Made by a program: the position numbers and the translations under genes. The notes beneath the pieces are model-generated. The model saw nothing but the letters and a program-made list of their open reading frames with translations. It was not told where the DNA came from and searched no databases. From assembly GCF_017303295.1 (NCBI RefSeq), contig NZ_JAFKOK010000015.1:92741-156740 (forward strand): a stretch of 64,000 nt of DNA, written 5' to 3'. This document shows, in pieces, positions 8,976 to 19,548 of the stretch (position 1 is its first letter; each line of letters opens with the position of its first letter). The DNA comes from Rhodobacter sp. NTK016B. Its GTDB lineage: Bacteria > Pseudomonadota > Alphaproteobacteria > Rhodobacterales > Rhodobacteraceae.

Positions 8976-9442
8976 CTGATGTCCCCCGCTGGTCGCTACC
9001 AGTCTAACATCCAATGTCAGGTTTGTCCGCAGAGCACACCGGCGCGTTTCGAAAATGCTGCGCTCTGCATGAACGACCGGTTTGCCGAAGCTGCGCCGCA
9101 GCGATTGGGGTCGCTCCGAAAGTCCGGTCCGGGCCGAGGCTGCCGTTCGCAGGCCTCTCAACCAACAGAGACTGATCACGGCACTATACACCTTTCGCCG
9201 AGGCCCGGCATAGCTGGCGAATGACTTGGGGTTTGCTCTTTCTACGCATATTCCCTTGTTCTGCGCCGGGTCGTGCCCCCTCTTAAGGGGCTGCTTTTGG
9301 GGCAGTTGTGGGGCGCGCGACGGAGTGAGGGCAGGCACTTCTTGATCCCTGTTCCTTGGGGAACTGCCGGGGAAGGCGGTTCGATGCAGGATGAAGGCAT
9401 CGAAAGACACACTCCAACCCCGGTCGAAAAGGAACCTAGCCC
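8976..9442. other. Intergenic region, no gene recognised
   Basis: 467 bases upstream of both the GFA gene and the small exported protein, so it should hold both promoters. Frames crossing it are extensions of neighbouring shadows. No repeat, tRNA or terminator stands out. Confidence 0.5.
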
Positions 9443-9724
9443 ATGATCCGCAACGCCCTGTTTACCCTCACCGCCCTCGCCACCACCGCCGCGACCGTTG
9501 CCCCGTCCGCTGCCGAAGCGCGCACGATGACCCTGCGCCAGGACGCGATGATCTATCTCACCGCCGACTATCAGAACCCGATGCAACCGCTGCCGGCCTG
9601 CATGCAGGTCGAGATGATCGGCGAGGTCGGCAACTTCGCCGTGATCCAGGCGCCGCTTGGGGTGTTCTTTCTGGAGCGCCGCGCGATGACGCCGCATGCC
9701 CGCGTCGTCTGCGGGCGCGGTTGA
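9443..9724 (+). CDS. Small exported protein, unknown function
   Basis: 93 residues. The first 26 form a Sec signal peptide (positive start, Ala/Thr-rich hydrophobic core, likely cleavage after AEA), so the protein should be periplasmic or secreted. The mature part of about 65 residues has two Cys (PACMQV and RVVCGRG) that could form a disulfide, and alternating beta-type residues that resemble a small SH3-like fold; this last point is a guess. No relative is recognised by name. It stands alone, with no neighbour on the same strand within 1 kb. Confidence 0.6.
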   Translation: MIRNALFTLTALATTAATVAPSAAEARTMTLRQDAMIYLTADYQNPMQPLPACMQVEMIGEVGNFAVIQAPLGVFFLERRAMTPHARVVCGRG

Positions 9725-10040
9725 CCGAACCCCTGAACCCCGCCAGATCTTCGCGCAGAATCACGGCTGTCAGCACAGTTTAGCGGCTGCACTGGCTAAA
9801 GGTTCTGATGAGGATCCCGTCCTGCGACAAGGAGCAGAATGCCGGGTGGGAAAAGGGGAAGGTTGGGGGCCGGTCTCGTGAACGCCGCGTGAAAAACGTC
9901 GGGGCTTTCTTCGGGAAACCTCGGGATTCTCTGAACAAGATCGTCCGATTTTGTCCGTTCTTTCCTTTTGGCGGAAACGCGAGAAATCTGCGGCACGCCG
10001 ATCAAGCCGTTGCAAATGAATACAGATTTTTCTGAAAGAT
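9725..10040. other. Intergenic region, no gene recognised
   Basis: 316 bases between the small exported protein and tRNA-Gly. Short overlapping frames on both strands have no features. The sequence just left of position 10041 is downstream of the tRNA and shows no strong hairpin. Confidence 0.5.
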
Positions 10041-10114
10041 TGGAGCGGGTAGCGGGAATCGAACCCGCGCGTTCAGCTTGGGAAGCTGACAGGCTACCAT
10101 TACATCATACCCGC
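10041..10114 (-). tRNA. tRNA-Gly (anticodon CCC)
   Basis: The minus strand folds as a 74-base cloverleaf: acceptor GCGGGTA pairs with TACCCGC, the T-arm contains GGTTCGATTCC, and the encoded 3' end is CCA. The anticodon loop is TTCCCAA within a TCAGC/GCTGA stem, giving anticodon CCC, which reads GGG. Confidence 0.95.
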
Positions 10115-10230
10115 GCAGGCAGCGATGTATCGGTGCCGCCCGCAGCCGTCAAGAGGGCAGGGCGGGCGAGATGCGCACTGTCATTGCAGGCCGAAATCCG
10201 GGTCACGTCAAGCCTTTGAAACCGGGAACG

Positions 10231-10260
10231 AAAAAGCCCGGCGCAGAGGCTGCACCGGGC
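10231..10260 (-). terminator. Rho-independent terminator after ssb
   Basis: On the minus strand GCCCGGTGCAG pairs with CTGCGCCGGGC around a CCT loop (one mismatch) and is followed by TTTTT. It lies 25 bases after the ssb stop. Confidence 0.8.
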
Positions 10261-10285
10261 GGGAATGTCGGGGTGTCGACAGGGA

Positions 10286-10822
10286 TCAGAACGGGATTTC
10301 GTCATCCATGTCCGAGGCGCCGCCGCCGAAGCCGCCGCTACCCCCGCGCGAACCGCCGCCCGAGGCGCCGCCGCCAAAGCCGCCGGAGCCCCCGCGCGCG
10401 CCGCCACCCGATCCGCCGCCATAGCCGGGATCGTCATAGCTGCCGCCACCACCGCCCGAGCCGCTGTCGCCGCGTCCGTCGAGAAGCGTCAGCTCGCCGC
10501 GATACGGTCGCAGCACGATCTCGGTCGAGTAGCGGTCCTGACCTTGCTGGTCCTGCCATTTGCGGGTTTCCAGCTGACCCTCGATATAGACCTTCGATCC
10601 CTTGCGGAGATATTGCTCGGCGATTTTCGCCAGCGGTTCCGAGAAGATCGCCACCGAATGCCATTCGGTCCGCTCGCGCCGCTCGCCCGAATTGCGATCG
10701 CGCCAGCTTTCCGACGTGGCGATGCGCAGGTTGCACACCTTGCCGCCGTTCTGGAAACTGCGGACCTCGGGGTCGCGGCCCAGGTTGCCGACCAGAATCA
10801 CCTTGTTGACCGAACCTGCCAT
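10286..10822 (-). CDS. ssb: Single-stranded DNA-binding protein SSB
   Basis: 178 residues. The N-terminal OB fold (residues 1-110) opens with [20 protein letters not shown], diagnostic of bacterial SSB. The C-terminal tail ends in the acidic DMDDEIPF tip that binds DnaB, RecG, PriA and other partners. Between them is a Gly/Ser/Arg linker with a 12-residue unit [12 protein letters not shown] repeated almost exactly twice. It coats single-stranded DNA during replication, repair and recombination. The start is the ATG of MAGS; upstream sequence is not homologous. It is followed by a clear terminator, and SSB's client RecG is encoded about 20 kb away. Confidence 0.97.
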   Translation of the reverse strand: MAGSVNKVILVGNLGRDPEVRSFQNGGKVCNLRIATSESWRDRNSGERRERTEWHSVAIFSEPLAKIAEQYLRKGSKVYIEGQLETRKWQDQQGQDRYSTEIVLRPYRGELTLLDGRGDSGSGGGGGSYDDPGYGGGSGGGARGGSGGFGGGASGGGSRGGSGGFGGGASDMDDEIPF

Positions 10823-11009
10823 CTTGCGCTCCCAGGACTTGCCGAATCTTTGCCGTGCATGGGTACACCACAAGATGATGGTTAGGAAACCGATAACGAT
10901 ACCCGCAGCAGTCCCCGGCAGGCTGCTGCCCATGCCTGTCCACGAATCTTGGCCCGGCGTGCTTTTGCGGCTATAATCCGCAGCACTGGGGACTTTTGAG
11001 GGGTAACAG

Positions 11010-11591
11010 ATGCTCAGGGCGCTTCTTGCGGCTGGCCTTCTGGTGACATGTGGCGCGATGGATGCGCAGGCCAGCGGATTGCGGCTGGGTTCGGGCGGAG
11101 GGCAGGCGACGCGCGCCGATACCTTCCGCACGCAGACCCGCCTGATGGAGGGCCGGATGGCCCGCCAATATTCGGCCACGGCACCCGAAAGCACGGTGCC
11201 GATGGTCAGCTATACCGGCAGTTACCGGGGCGAGTACCTGGATGTGGCCCGTGCGGCCGCGCAGCGCTACGGCGTGCCCGAAGAGCTGTTCCTGCGCCTC
11301 GTCCATCAGGAAAGCCGCTGGAATCCCGGCGCGGTGTCTCATGCGGGCGCGCGCGGGCTTGCGCAGCTGATGCCGGAAACCGCGCTGCTGCTGGGCGTCG
11401 ATATCAACGATCCCGGCCAGAACCTCGATGGCGGCGCGCGCTATCTGCGCATGATGTATGATCGTTTCGGAAGCTGGCGCCTTGCGCTGGCGGCCTATAA
11501 TGCGGGGCCGGGCGCGGTTGAGCGCCATGACGGCGTGCCGCCTTTCGATGAGACGACGAATTACGTGCAGGTCATCCTCGGCGCGGGCTGA
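11010..11591 (+). CDS. Lytic transglycosylase, SLT domain
   Basis: 193 residues. A signal peptide occupies about residues 1-24. The SLT domain begins near residue 85 with the catalytic Glu in [10 protein letters not shown], followed by the family motifs [21 protein letters not shown] and [12 protein letters not shown]. It cleaves peptidoglycan glycan strands to 1,6-anhydromuramoyl ends in the periplasm, in wall turnover or around envelope machines. It is followed by a strong terminator and has no operon partner. The absence of extra domains gives no hint of a dedicated secretion system. Confidence 0.9.
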   Translation: MLRALLAAGLLVTCGAMDAQASGLRLGSGGGQATRADTFRTQTRLMEGRMARQYSATAPESTVPMVSYTGSYRGEYLDVARAAAQRYGVPEELFLRLVHQESRWNPGAVSHAGARGLAQLMPETALLLGVDINDPGQNLDGGARYLRMMYDRFGSWRLALAAYNAGPGAVERHDGVPPFDETTNYVQVILGAG

Positions 11592-11601
11592 CAAATCAAG
11601 A

Positions 11602-11633
11602 AAGCGGCAGGCGCCAGAGCCATGCCGCTTTTT
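11602..11633 (+). terminator. Rho-independent terminator
   Basis: AAGCGGCA at 11602-11609 pairs with TGCCGCTT at 11623-11630 and runs into a T tract, 10 bases after the transglycosylase stop. Confidence 0.8.
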
Positions 11634-11669
11634 CTTTCCTCAGAAAATCGAATTGCCGGAAGTCCCGCC

Positions 11670-12506
11670 TCAGATCCGCGGGACGGCGGGGCCCGCCGGA
11701 CGTTTGCGGAAGGCCGAAGGCGTCTGGCCGGCCGATTTCTGGAACGCGCGGGTGAAATAGCCGGCCGAATTGAAGCCCAGCATCTCGGCTACGTCCTTGA
11801 TCGGCATCCGCGTCTCGGCCAGCAGGCGGCGGGCCTCGAACAGGATCCGGTCTTCGAGCAATTGATGCGCGCCCTTGCCGCAGGCGGCCTTGCAGGCGCG
11901 GGTCAGATGCGTGGGTGTCACGCCCAGAGCCTCGGCATAATCCGCAACGGCCCGGTTCGAACGGTAATCACGCTCGAGCAGGCTGGAATACCGCGCGACC
12001 AGCCGTTGCGAGGCGCCGGGGCGCGGCTGGGCCAGCGATTCGAGCTGCTTCTCGCGCTCAAGCTGGCGGTCGAGCCACACGCCCAGCAGGCCCAGATGAT
12101 GCTGCGCCGCTTTCTGCGAGCCCGAACGGTTGCTTTCCAGCTCGCGCTGGATCGCTTCGAGCGTGGCGATCAGTTCTTTCTGGCTGATCGGATCGCGCGG
12201 ACGCAGGTATTGCGGCGTCTGCGGCAGATCCAGCCCGTGATTGCGGCCGAAAAACACCACCGTTCCCTGCACGCGCGGCGCGAAGTCGAAGCCGTGCATC
12301 ACGCCGGGCGGGATGAAGATCGCGTTGTTCGGACCATAGCCGCGCTGGGTTCCCGCTATGGTGATCCGGCCCTGTCCCTGGGTGAACCACAACAACACCG
12401 GCTCGCGCAGCGACCGCATCGCCTCGACCCGCCAGCGCCCGCCCGCCGCAAGACGCGAAATCGGGGTCAGCCGTAGCTGGGACGGGGATTCGGGTATGAT
12501 GGTCAT
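11670..12506 (-). CDS. AraC-family regulator with cupin sensor domain
   Basis: 278 residues. Residues 10-90 are an AraC-type cupin (FIPPGVMHGFDF), the usual small-molecule sensor. Residues 175-275 hold two helix-turn-helix motifs: VADYAEALGVTPTHLTRACK and the second with IKDVAEMLGFNSAGYFTRAF, ending in the signature QTPSAFRK. It is an activator or repressor of an unknown set of genes. Neighbours are miaA on the same strand and the transglycosylase convergent, so there is no obvious adjacent target. It may act on distant genes or only on itself. Confidence 0.88.
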   Translation of the reverse strand: MTIIPESPSQLRLTPISRLAAGGRWRVEAMRSLREPVLLWFTQGQGRITIAGTQRGYGPNNAIFIPPGVMHGFDFAPRVQGTVVFFGRNHGLDLPQTPQYLRPRDPISQKELIATLEAIQRELESNRSGSQKAAQHHLGLLGVWLDRQLEREKQLESLAQPRPGASQRLVARYSSLLERDYRSNRAVADYAEALGVTPTHLTRACKAACGKGAHQLLEDRILFEARRLLAETRMPIKDVAEMLGFNSAGYFTRAFQKSAGQTPSAFRKRPAGPAVPRI

Positions 12507-12643
12507 GACAGCTCCGTGGCAGCGGCAACTTTCCGCTCAAGCCTAGGAAACCGGAAGGACACAGCGGAAGGAGAATCACCCGCGCCTGCGGGACCGGCCT
12601 CGATTCAACCGGGAAGCGTGGCCTTTGGGTGACTCTGGATAAG

Positions 12644-13552
12644 TCAGGGGATAACGACGGGATCCCATGTGGACATCCGGCTGCGAAACCAGCTGCGCTG
12701 CCGTTTCGCGTATTGCCGCGTCGCCAAGCTTGCGGAATCCTTGGCATTCTCAAGCGTGATCTGGTGCGCGAGATAGGCCATCAGCTCGGGCGCGCCGATC
12801 GCTTTTGTCCACAGGGGGCCGGTCGCGGTGCCGCCGTCTTCGGGCCAGTGGGGATAGGCGGCGCGAGCTTCCTCCAGCGCGCCATGCTGCAGCATTGTCT
12901 CGAAACGGCGAACGATTCGCTCGTTGAGCCAGTCGATTCGCGGCTTCAGCACCAGCGCCGTCGCCGCGTCGCGCGGCAGAACGGGGGGCTGGGTTTCGGC
13001 CTGCCATGCGGCCAGTCCGCGCCCGGTTGCGCGCTGGACTTCCCATGCCCGCTGCACCCGCGCGGGGTTCTGTTTGTCGATGCGCGCGGCGGTTTCGGTG
13101 TCGAGCTCGGCCACCATAGCGGCCAGCGCCCCCTCGGCATCGCCATCCTCGGGACGCAGACGCGCATCGGCCTCGGCGCGGATCTCGGGCGGGGTGGCGG
13201 GAATGTCGGCCAGACCCTGCGTGAGAGCGGTGAAATACAGCCCCGTACCGCCGACGATGACCGGATTCAGCGCGACCAGCGGCGTCACATCGCGCAGCCA
13301 GTGACCGACGGAATACTCGTCCCCCATCGGCACATGACCATACAGATGATGCGGCGCCAGCCCCTCGTCGAAGGCGTCGGGACGCGCGGTCAGCACGCGC
13401 CACGGCGCATGGACCTGCAGCGCGTCGGCATTGACCACGGCGCGCCCTTGCGCCTGCGCGATTTTCAGCGCGAGCGCGGATTTACCGCTGGCCGTCGGCC
13501 CGGCGATCAGCACCGGGCGGTCGGGATCGGGCAGGGGAAAGTCCGAAAACAT
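12644..13552 (-). CDS. miaA: tRNA dimethylallyltransferase MiaA
   Basis: 302 residues. It transfers a dimethylallyl group from DMAPP to A37 of tRNAs that read UNN codons. The P-loop is at the N-terminus ([12 protein letters not shown]), then the tRNA-gripping DALQVHAP segment, and [10 protein letters not shown] in the middle. I start at the ATG of MFSDFPLPD; the upstream extension is not homologous. It is divergent from pyrH with 163 bases between. Its substrate DMAPP comes from the MEP pathway in which the nearby dxr acts, though there is no sign of co-regulation. Confidence 0.95.
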   Translation of the reverse strand: MFSDFPLPDPDRPVLIAGPTASGKSALALKIAQAQGRAVVNADALQVHAPWRVLTARPDAFDEGLAPHHLYGHVPMGDEYSVGHWLRDVTPLVALNPVIVGGTGLYFTALTQGLADIPATPPEIRAEADARLRPEDGDAEGALAAMVAELDTETAARIDKQNPARVQRAWEVQRATGRGLAAWQAETQPPVLPRDAATALVLKPRIDWLNERIVRRFETMLQHGALEEARAAYPHWPEDGGTATGPLWTKAIGAPELMAYLAHQITLENAKDSASLATRQYAKRQRSWFRSRMSTWDPVVIP

Positions 13553-13715
13553 GAGGCGCGCGTCCGAGGGTGATCTAGGCGTTGATCCTGTCGGGGTTTT
13601 CCGACATTTTGCGCGCGAAAGAAACCACCCGATTGCCGCACGCCCGCCCCCCGCTTCAAGGTCCCTTTGTCGGCCTCGCCTCTGGGATGGCCGCGCGCGC
13701 CAAGGAAAGGCCACC

Positions 13716-14438
13716 ATGGACCGTACCCCCTCCGCTTATCGCCGCGTCATGCTCAAGATTTCGGGCGAAGCCCTGATGGGCGATCAGGGCTACGGTCTGC
13801 ATCCGCCGACCGTGGCGCGCATCGCGCAAGAGGTGAAGGCCGTTCACGACATGGGCGCCGAGATCTGCATGGTGATCGGTGGCGGCAACATCTTCCGGGG
13901 GCTTGCCGGCTCGGCGCAGGGGATGGAGCGCACGACCGCTGATTACATGGGGATGCTGGCCACGGTGATGAACGCGCTCGGCATGCAGTCGCAGCTTGAA
14001 GCGCTGGGGATCCATACCCGCGTCATCAGCGCGATCCCGATGGATCAGGTCTGCGAGCCCTATATTCGCCGCCGCGCCGTCCGGCACCTTGAGAAAAAGC
14101 GCGTCTGCATCTTCGCGGCGGGCACCGGCAACCCGTATTTCACCACCGACACCGCCGCGACCCTGCGCGCCAGCGAAATGGGCTGCGAGGCAGTGTTCAA
14201 GGGCACCAAGGTTGACGGCGTCTACGACAAGGATCCCAACAAGTTCGCGGACGCCAAGCGCTACGATACCGTCAGCTATGACGAGGCGCTGGAAAAGAAT
14301 CTCGGCGTGATGGATGCGACCGCGATTGCACTCGCGCGCGACAACAAGCTGCCGATCATCGTCTTCTCGCTGGATGCGCCGGGCGGCTTCCGCTCGATCC
14401 TCGCGGGTGAGGGCACCTATACCCGCGTCGGCAGCTAA
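13716..14438 (+). CDS. pyrH: UMP kinase
   Basis: 240 residues. It phosphorylates UMP to UDP with ATP in pyrimidine nucleotide synthesis and belongs to the amino-acid-kinase fold. Key segments are [11 protein letters not shown] at the start, [10 protein letters not shown] for the nucleotide loop, [15 protein letters not shown], and the [16 protein letters not shown] substrate loop. The ATG follows AAGGAAAGG. It begins the conserved pyrH-frr-uppS-cdsA-dxr-rseP-bamA run seen in most Proteobacteria, with 183 bases before frr. Confidence 0.97.
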   Translation: MDRTPSAYRRVMLKISGEALMGDQGYGLHPPTVARIAQEVKAVHDMGAEICMVIGGGNIFRGLAGSAQGMERTTADYMGMLATVMNALGMQSQLEALGIHTRVISAIPMDQVCEPYIRRRAVRHLEKKRVCIFAAGTGNPYFTTDTAATLRASEMGCEAVFKGTKVDGVYDKDPNKFADAKRYDTVSYDEALEKNLGVMDATAIALARDNKLPIIVFSLDAPGGFRSILAGEGTYTRVGS

Positions 14439-14621
14439 GACGCCGGCATCGGCCCGCACGTGGCGTCGCTCGGGCGGCGCCGCGTGCGGGGATGCGCCCG
14501 CTCGCCCGAACAGCGGTTCCCTTCCGCGCCCGGCGGCGGTAGAAAACCCACAGTATACAAAATCCCACGGACGCCCTAAAACGCGTGCCAGTGGATCAGA
14601 GCCTGACGGAGATTTCCGCGT

Positions 14622-15185
14622 ATGTCCGACGAGATCGACATCGATATCGATGACCTCAGCCGCCGCATGGACGGCGCGCTTGCTTCGCTGCGCACCGAAT
14701 TCGCGTCGCTGCGTACCGGCCGGGCCTCGGGCTCGATGCTGGAGCCGGTGCAGGTCGAAGCCTATGGCCAGATGACCCCGATCAACCAACTGGGCACCGT
14801 CAACGTGCCCGAGCCGCGCATGGTCACGATCAACGTCTGGGACAAGGCGATGGTCGGCAAGGTCGAAAAGGCGATCCGCGAATCCGGGCTGGGCATCAAC
14901 CCGCAGCTCAACGGCACGATCATCATGCTGCCGATCCCCGAACTGAACGAGGAACGCCGCCGCGAACTGACCAAGGTCGCCGGCTCGTATGCCGAGCATG
15001 CCCGTGTCGCCGTGCGCAATGTGCGCCGCGACGGGATGGACCAGATCAAGAAGGCCAAGGCGGCCGGAATGGGCGAGGATGACCAGAAGCTCTGGGAATC
15101 GGAAGTGCAGGAACTGACCGACAAGCATATCGCGATGATCGACAAAGCGCTCGAGACCAAGCAAGAAGAGATCATGCAGGTCTGA
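14622..15185 (+). CDS. frr: Ribosome recycling factor
   Basis: 187 residues, the normal RRF length. It splits the post-termination ribosome together with EF-G. Hallmarks are the N-terminal helix with [15 protein letters not shown], the [16 protein letters not shown] segment, and the C-terminal helices with [18 protein letters not shown]. It sits in its conserved place between pyrH and uppS, 43 bases before uppS, probably on one transcript. Confidence 0.97.
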   Translation: MSDEIDIDIDDLSRRMDGALASLRTEFASLRTGRASGSMLEPVQVEAYGQMTPINQLGTVNVPEPRMVTINVWDKAMVGKVEKAIRESGLGINPQLNGTIIMLPIPELNEERRRELTKVAGSYAEHARVAVRNVRRDGMDQIKKAKAAGMGEDDQKLWESEVQELTDKHIAMIDKALETKQEEIMQV

Positions 15186-15228
15186 ATTCATCCTGTGCGC
15201 GAGTCCTGACACTTATTTCGGAGAGAAC

Positions 15229-15941
<713 letters not shown>

Positions 15942-15945
<4 letters not shown>

Positions 15946-16730
15946 GCAGCTTTTCCGATCTGCGCACGCGGCTGGCGTCGGCGCTTGTCATGGCCGTTGT
16001 CGGCCTTGGCGCGATCTGGCTGGGCGGACTGGCTTTCGGCGCGCTGGCGCTGGTGCTTGCGGGCCTGATGGGGTGGGAGCTTCACCGCATGCTCGACCCC
16101 GACGCGCCCGAAGGGCGGGGCGGTGCCACCGGCGTGGTCGCGGTGCTGCTGGTCACGGTCTTTACCTTCTATCAATCGGGCTGGATCGCACTGGCCGGCA
16201 TGGCATTGGGCGCCGCCGTCATGGCGTGGCGCATGCCGCGCGACAAGCTGATCTTCGGTCTGTACTTCACGCTGATCCTGTGGGCCGCGCATTCGCTGAT
16301 CGTGTTTCGCGGCAGCTACGGGCTGCTTTTCGTGCTGTGGATCGTGCTGATCGTGATCGCCTCGGATGTCGCGGGCTATTTCGCGGGGCGGGTCTTTGGC
16401 GGGCAGAAATTCTGGCCGCGCTTCAGCCCCAAGAAAACCTGGTCGGGCACCGTTGCGGGCTGGGTTCTGGCCGGGCTGGTGGGGGTGGGCTTCATGTCGA
16501 CCTTCAACCTGTCATGGGGCCTGATCCCGATCTCGGCACTTCTGGCCTTCGCGGGGCAGCTGGGGGACATTGCTGAAAGCGCGATCAAGCGGCATGTCGG
16601 CGTCAAGGACAGCTCGAACCTGATCCCCGGTCATGGCGGCGTGCTGGACCGTTTCGACGCGATGATCGCGGTCTCGGCGCTGGCGCTGATCCTTGCCTAT
16701 TTCGGGGCTTTCTCGGGGGCGCAGGGCTGA
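15942..16730 (+). CDS. cdsA: Phosphatidate cytidylyltransferase
   Basis: 262 residues with about seven or eight membrane helices. It makes CDP-diacylglycerol from phosphatidic acid and CTP, the branch point for phospholipid synthesis. The C-terminal CDS signature is present: SAIKRHVGVKDSSNLIPGHG and then DRFDAM. The ATG overlaps the uppS stop, and its own stop overlaps the dxr start by one base, so uppS-cdsA-dxr is a tight unit. Confidence 0.95.
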
Positions 16731-17902
16731 TGCGGCGGGTTGCGGTTTTCGGGTCCACCGGCTCGGTCGGGGAAAGCACGCTCGATCTTCTCGCGCGGCG
16801 CGACGATATCGAGGTCGTGGCGCTGACGGGCGGGCGCAATGTCCGGCGGCTCGCCGAACAGGCCCGGGCGCATAACGCGGCGCTGGCCGTGACCGCGTTC
16901 GATGAATGCTATCAGCCGCTGAAAGACGCGCTGGAGGGCACCGGGATCGAGGTCGCGGCGGGCAGCCATGCCGTGGTCGAGGCTGCGCATCGCCCGGCCG
17001 ACTGGGTGATGTCGGCGATCGTCGGCGCGGCGGGGCTTGCGCCCGGTTTCGCGGCCTTGTCGCAAGGCCGCACGCTGGCGCTGGCGAACAAGGAATCGCT
17101 TGTCACCGCGGGCCCGCTGCTGCTGGCCGAGGCGCGCAGCCACGGTGCCACGATCCTTCCCGTCGACAGCGAGCATTCGGCGGTGTTCCAGGCGCTTGCC
17201 GGCGAGGATATCGCACAGGTCGAGACCGTGACGCTGACCGCCTCGGGTGGGGGCTTGCGCGACTGGCCGCTGGAAAAGCTGGCCCATGCCACCCCGGACG
17301 AGGCGGGCAAACATCCCAACTGGGATATGGGCCAGCGCATCACCATCGATTCGGCGTCGATGTTCAACAAGGCGATGGAGGTGATCGAGGCGCATGAGTT
17401 CTTCGGCCTCGCGCCCGATCAGGTAAAGGTGCTGATCCACCCGCAATCGCTGGTTCATGCGCTTGTCGCCTTCAACGACGGCGCCGTCATGGCGCATCTC
17501 GGCGCGCCCGACATGCGCCACCCGATCGGTTACGCGCTGAACTGGCCGCAGCGCGATGCGCTGCCGATCCAGCGGCTCGACCTTGCCGCCGCTGGGCGGC
17601 TGGATTTCGCGGCGCCCGATCTCAACCGCTACCCGGCGCTGGCGCTGGCCTGGAAGGTGATGGAGACGGGCGGCGCCTCGGGCTGCGTGTTCAACGCCGC
17701 CAAAGAGGTCGCTCTCGATCATTTCATTGCCCGCAATATCGGTTTTCTTGATATGGCCTCGGTCGTTGAGGATACGCTGGCCACCTTTGCCGCGCGGGCC
17801 GATATCGCTGCGACACCGCGGACGCTGGACGAGGTTCTGGCGATCGATACCATGGCGCGCGACCTTGCGGGCGAGGCTGCCGCCACCCGCCACCGCGCCT
17901 GA
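16730..17902 (+). CDS. dxr: 1-deoxy-D-xylulose 5-phosphate reductoisomerase
   Basis: 390 residues. It converts DXP to MEP with NADPH, the committed step of the non-mevalonate isoprenoid pathway. The N-terminal Rossmann motif is FGSTGSVGEST. The metal- and substrate-binding parts are ALANKESLV, PVDSEHSAVFQ and TASGGGLRDWP (the mobile loop). MFNKAMEVIEAHEFF and IHPQSLVHALVAFNDG complete the family signature. It provides precursors for UppS (same operon) and for MiaA. Confidence 0.97.
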   Translation: MRRVAVFGSTGSVGESTLDLLARRDDIEVVALTGGRNVRRLAEQARAHNAALAVTAFDECYQPLKDALEGTGIEVAAGSHAVVEAAHRPADWVMSAIVGAAGLAPGFAALSQGRTLALANKESLVTAGPLLLAEARSHGATILPVDSEHSAVFQALAGEDIAQVETVTLTASGGGLRDWPLEKLAHATPDEAGKHPNWDMGQRITIDSASMFNKAMEVIEAHEFFGLAPDQVKVLIHPQSLVHALVAFNDGAVMAHLGAPDMRHPIGYALNWPQRDALPIQRLDLAAAGRLDFAAPDLNRYPALALAWKVMETGGASGCVFNAAKEVALDHFIARNIGFLDMASVVEDTLATFAARADIAATPRTLDEVLAIDTMARDLAGEAAATRHRA

Positions 17903-17916
17903 TCAAAGGAAGACCC

Positions 17917-19254
17917 ATGGGGATGCTGCCCGAATTCGGCAATCTGTTCTTTACCCTCGGCGCCTTCGTCGTGGCGTTGTCGATCATCGTCACGGTGCAC
18001 GAATACGGCCATTACATCGTTGGCCGCTGGTCGGGCATCCATGCCGAGGTCTTCTCTGTCGGTTTCGGTCCGGTGCTGCTGAAGCGCACCGACAAGCGCG
18101 GCACGCAGTGGCAGATCGCCGCCTTGCCCTTTGGCGGCTACGTCAAGTTTCTGGGCGATGCCAATGCCGCCTCGGCGGGGGCCGATGACGAGGTGATGAG
18201 CCATCTCGACGCCGCCGAGCGCCGTCACACCATGCATGGTGCGCCGCTCTGGGCGCGGGCGGCGACGATCTTTGCCGGTCCGGCCTTCAATTTCCTTTTC
18301 TCCATCGTCGTCTTCGCGGGTTTTCTGGCCGTGCAGGGTCTTCCTGCCGACATGCCGCGCGTCGGGCCGATTTATCCGATGCCCGGCGTGGTCGAGCTGC
18401 GCGAGGGCGATCTGATCACCGCCGTCGACGGGCAGGAAACACCCGCATTGTCGGATTTCTACAACGTCGCGGCCGAGATCGAACCCGCCCCCAGCGTGAC
18501 CTACACGGTCGAGCGCGACGGGCAGGTGATGAGCGTCGAAGGCCCGCATCCGCTGCCCGCCCGCGCGGCGAGCATCGCGCTCAACTCTGCTGCCCGCGAC
18601 GCCCAGTTGCAGACCGGCGACGTGATCCTCAGCGTGGATGGCGCGCCGGTTTATGCCTTCTCGCAATTGCCGCCGCTGGTGGCCGACGCGCAGGGCGCGC
18701 CCGTCGATCTGACCTATTGGCGCGCGGATGATACGGGCGGGTCCGAAGCCGAGGTCGCGCTGACCCCGCGCCGCACAGACCTGCCGCTGCCGGATGGCGG
18801 TTACGAAACCCGCTGGCTGATCGGCCTGACCAGTGGCACGTTCTTCGAGCATCCGACACGCCCGGTCGGCGTGACCGAGGCGGTGCCGATGGCGGTGGGC
18901 CAGATCGGCGACATCATCTCGAACTCGATTTCGGGCCTGTGGCACATGATCACCGGCGCGATCAGCACCTGCAACCTGTCGGGCCCGGTCGGCATCGCGA
19001 CCACGTCGGGCGAGATGGCGTCGGACGGGCTGGCGAGTTTCGTGTGGTTCATTGCCGTCCTTTCGACGGCGGTGGGGCTGTTGAACCTGTTCCCGATTCC
19101 GATCCTCGATGGCGGCCATCTGGTGTTCCACGCCTACGAGGCCGTGCGCGGGCGCCCGCCCAGCGAGCGGGTGATGGGGGCGCTGATGACGACCGGGCTG
19201 GTCCTGCTGGGCGCTTTGATGCTCTTCGCGCTCGGAAATGACCTGTTCTGCTGA
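17917..19254 (+). CDS. rseP: Site-2 protease RseP
   Basis: 445 residues, inner membrane. It cuts anti-sigma factors and signal-peptide remnants within the membrane. The zinc-binding HExxH appears as VHEYGHYIVG in the first helix, the LDG motif as FPIPILDGGHL in the third, and two PDZ-like regions lie between (about residues 120-310). It starts 14 bases after dxr in the usual order before bamA. The sequence does not show which anti-sigma factor it cuts here. Confidence 0.95.
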   Translation: MGMLPEFGNLFFTLGAFVVALSIIVTVHEYGHYIVGRWSGIHAEVFSVGFGPVLLKRTDKRGTQWQIAALPFGGYVKFLGDANAASAGADDEVMSHLDAAERRHTMHGAPLWARAATIFAGPAFNFLFSIVVFAGFLAVQGLPADMPRVGPIYPMPGVVELREGDLITAVDGQETPALSDFYNVAAEIEPAPSVTYTVERDGQVMSVEGPHPLPARAASIALNSAARDAQLQTGDVILSVDGAPVYAFSQLPPLVADAQGAPVDLTYWRADDTGGSEAEVALTPRRTDLPLPDGGYETRWLIGLTSGTFFEHPTRPVGVTEAVPMAVGQIGDIISNSISGLWHMITGAISTCNLSGPVGIATTSGEMASDGLASFVWFIAVLSTAVGLLNLFPIPILDGGHLVFHAYEAVRGRPPSERVMGALMTTGLVLLGALMLFALGNDLFC

Positions 19255-19380
19255 ACAATTCTGTGGTTCGTAAGGTATTGGTTCGGCAGGGGAAACCTTG
19301 CCGCCAAGGCGCCCTGCGGATGCCTCGGTCTTGCCACATTTTTCCGGCAACCAGACGCTCTCAGACGATGGGAGCCTGCC

Positions 19381-19548
19381 ATGAATTACGTCCTTCCCGC
19401 CGCGAAAGGCCTTCGCAACCTGTACACCCTGTCCTCGGACCGCGTGTGGTTCGCGCTGGCGACGATTGGCGGGCTGCTGCTGGCGGAAAAGGCCATCGAC
19501 GCGCTGATGACCCACAGCATCCAAGAGCTGCACCTGCTCGGCTACTGA
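19381..19548 (+). CDS. Small protein with one hydrophobic helix (55 aa), unknown
   Basis: 55 codons from ATG to TGA with a GGGAG ribosome binding site 6-10 bases upstream. The sequence begins MNYVLPAAKGLRN, has a hydrophobic stretch (VWFALATIGGLLLAEKAI) able to form one membrane helix, and ends HLLGY. It lies between rseP and bamA, where the two are usually adjacent. I do not recognise it. The good ribosome site and consistent codon use favour a real gene; its position suggests an envelope role, which is only inference. Confidence 0.5.
   Translation: MNYVLPAAKGLRNLYTLSSDRVWFALATIGGLLLAEKAIDALMTHSIQELHLLGY

Noticed and set aside
8976..9410. N-terminal extension of the GFA protein
   Set aside because: The GFA domain is complete from the ATG at 8975, which has a ribosome site; the extension is basic and unrelated.
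9242..9697. 151-codon ORF opposite the small exported protein
   Set aside because: Antisense to a gene with a clear signal peptide; no features of its own.
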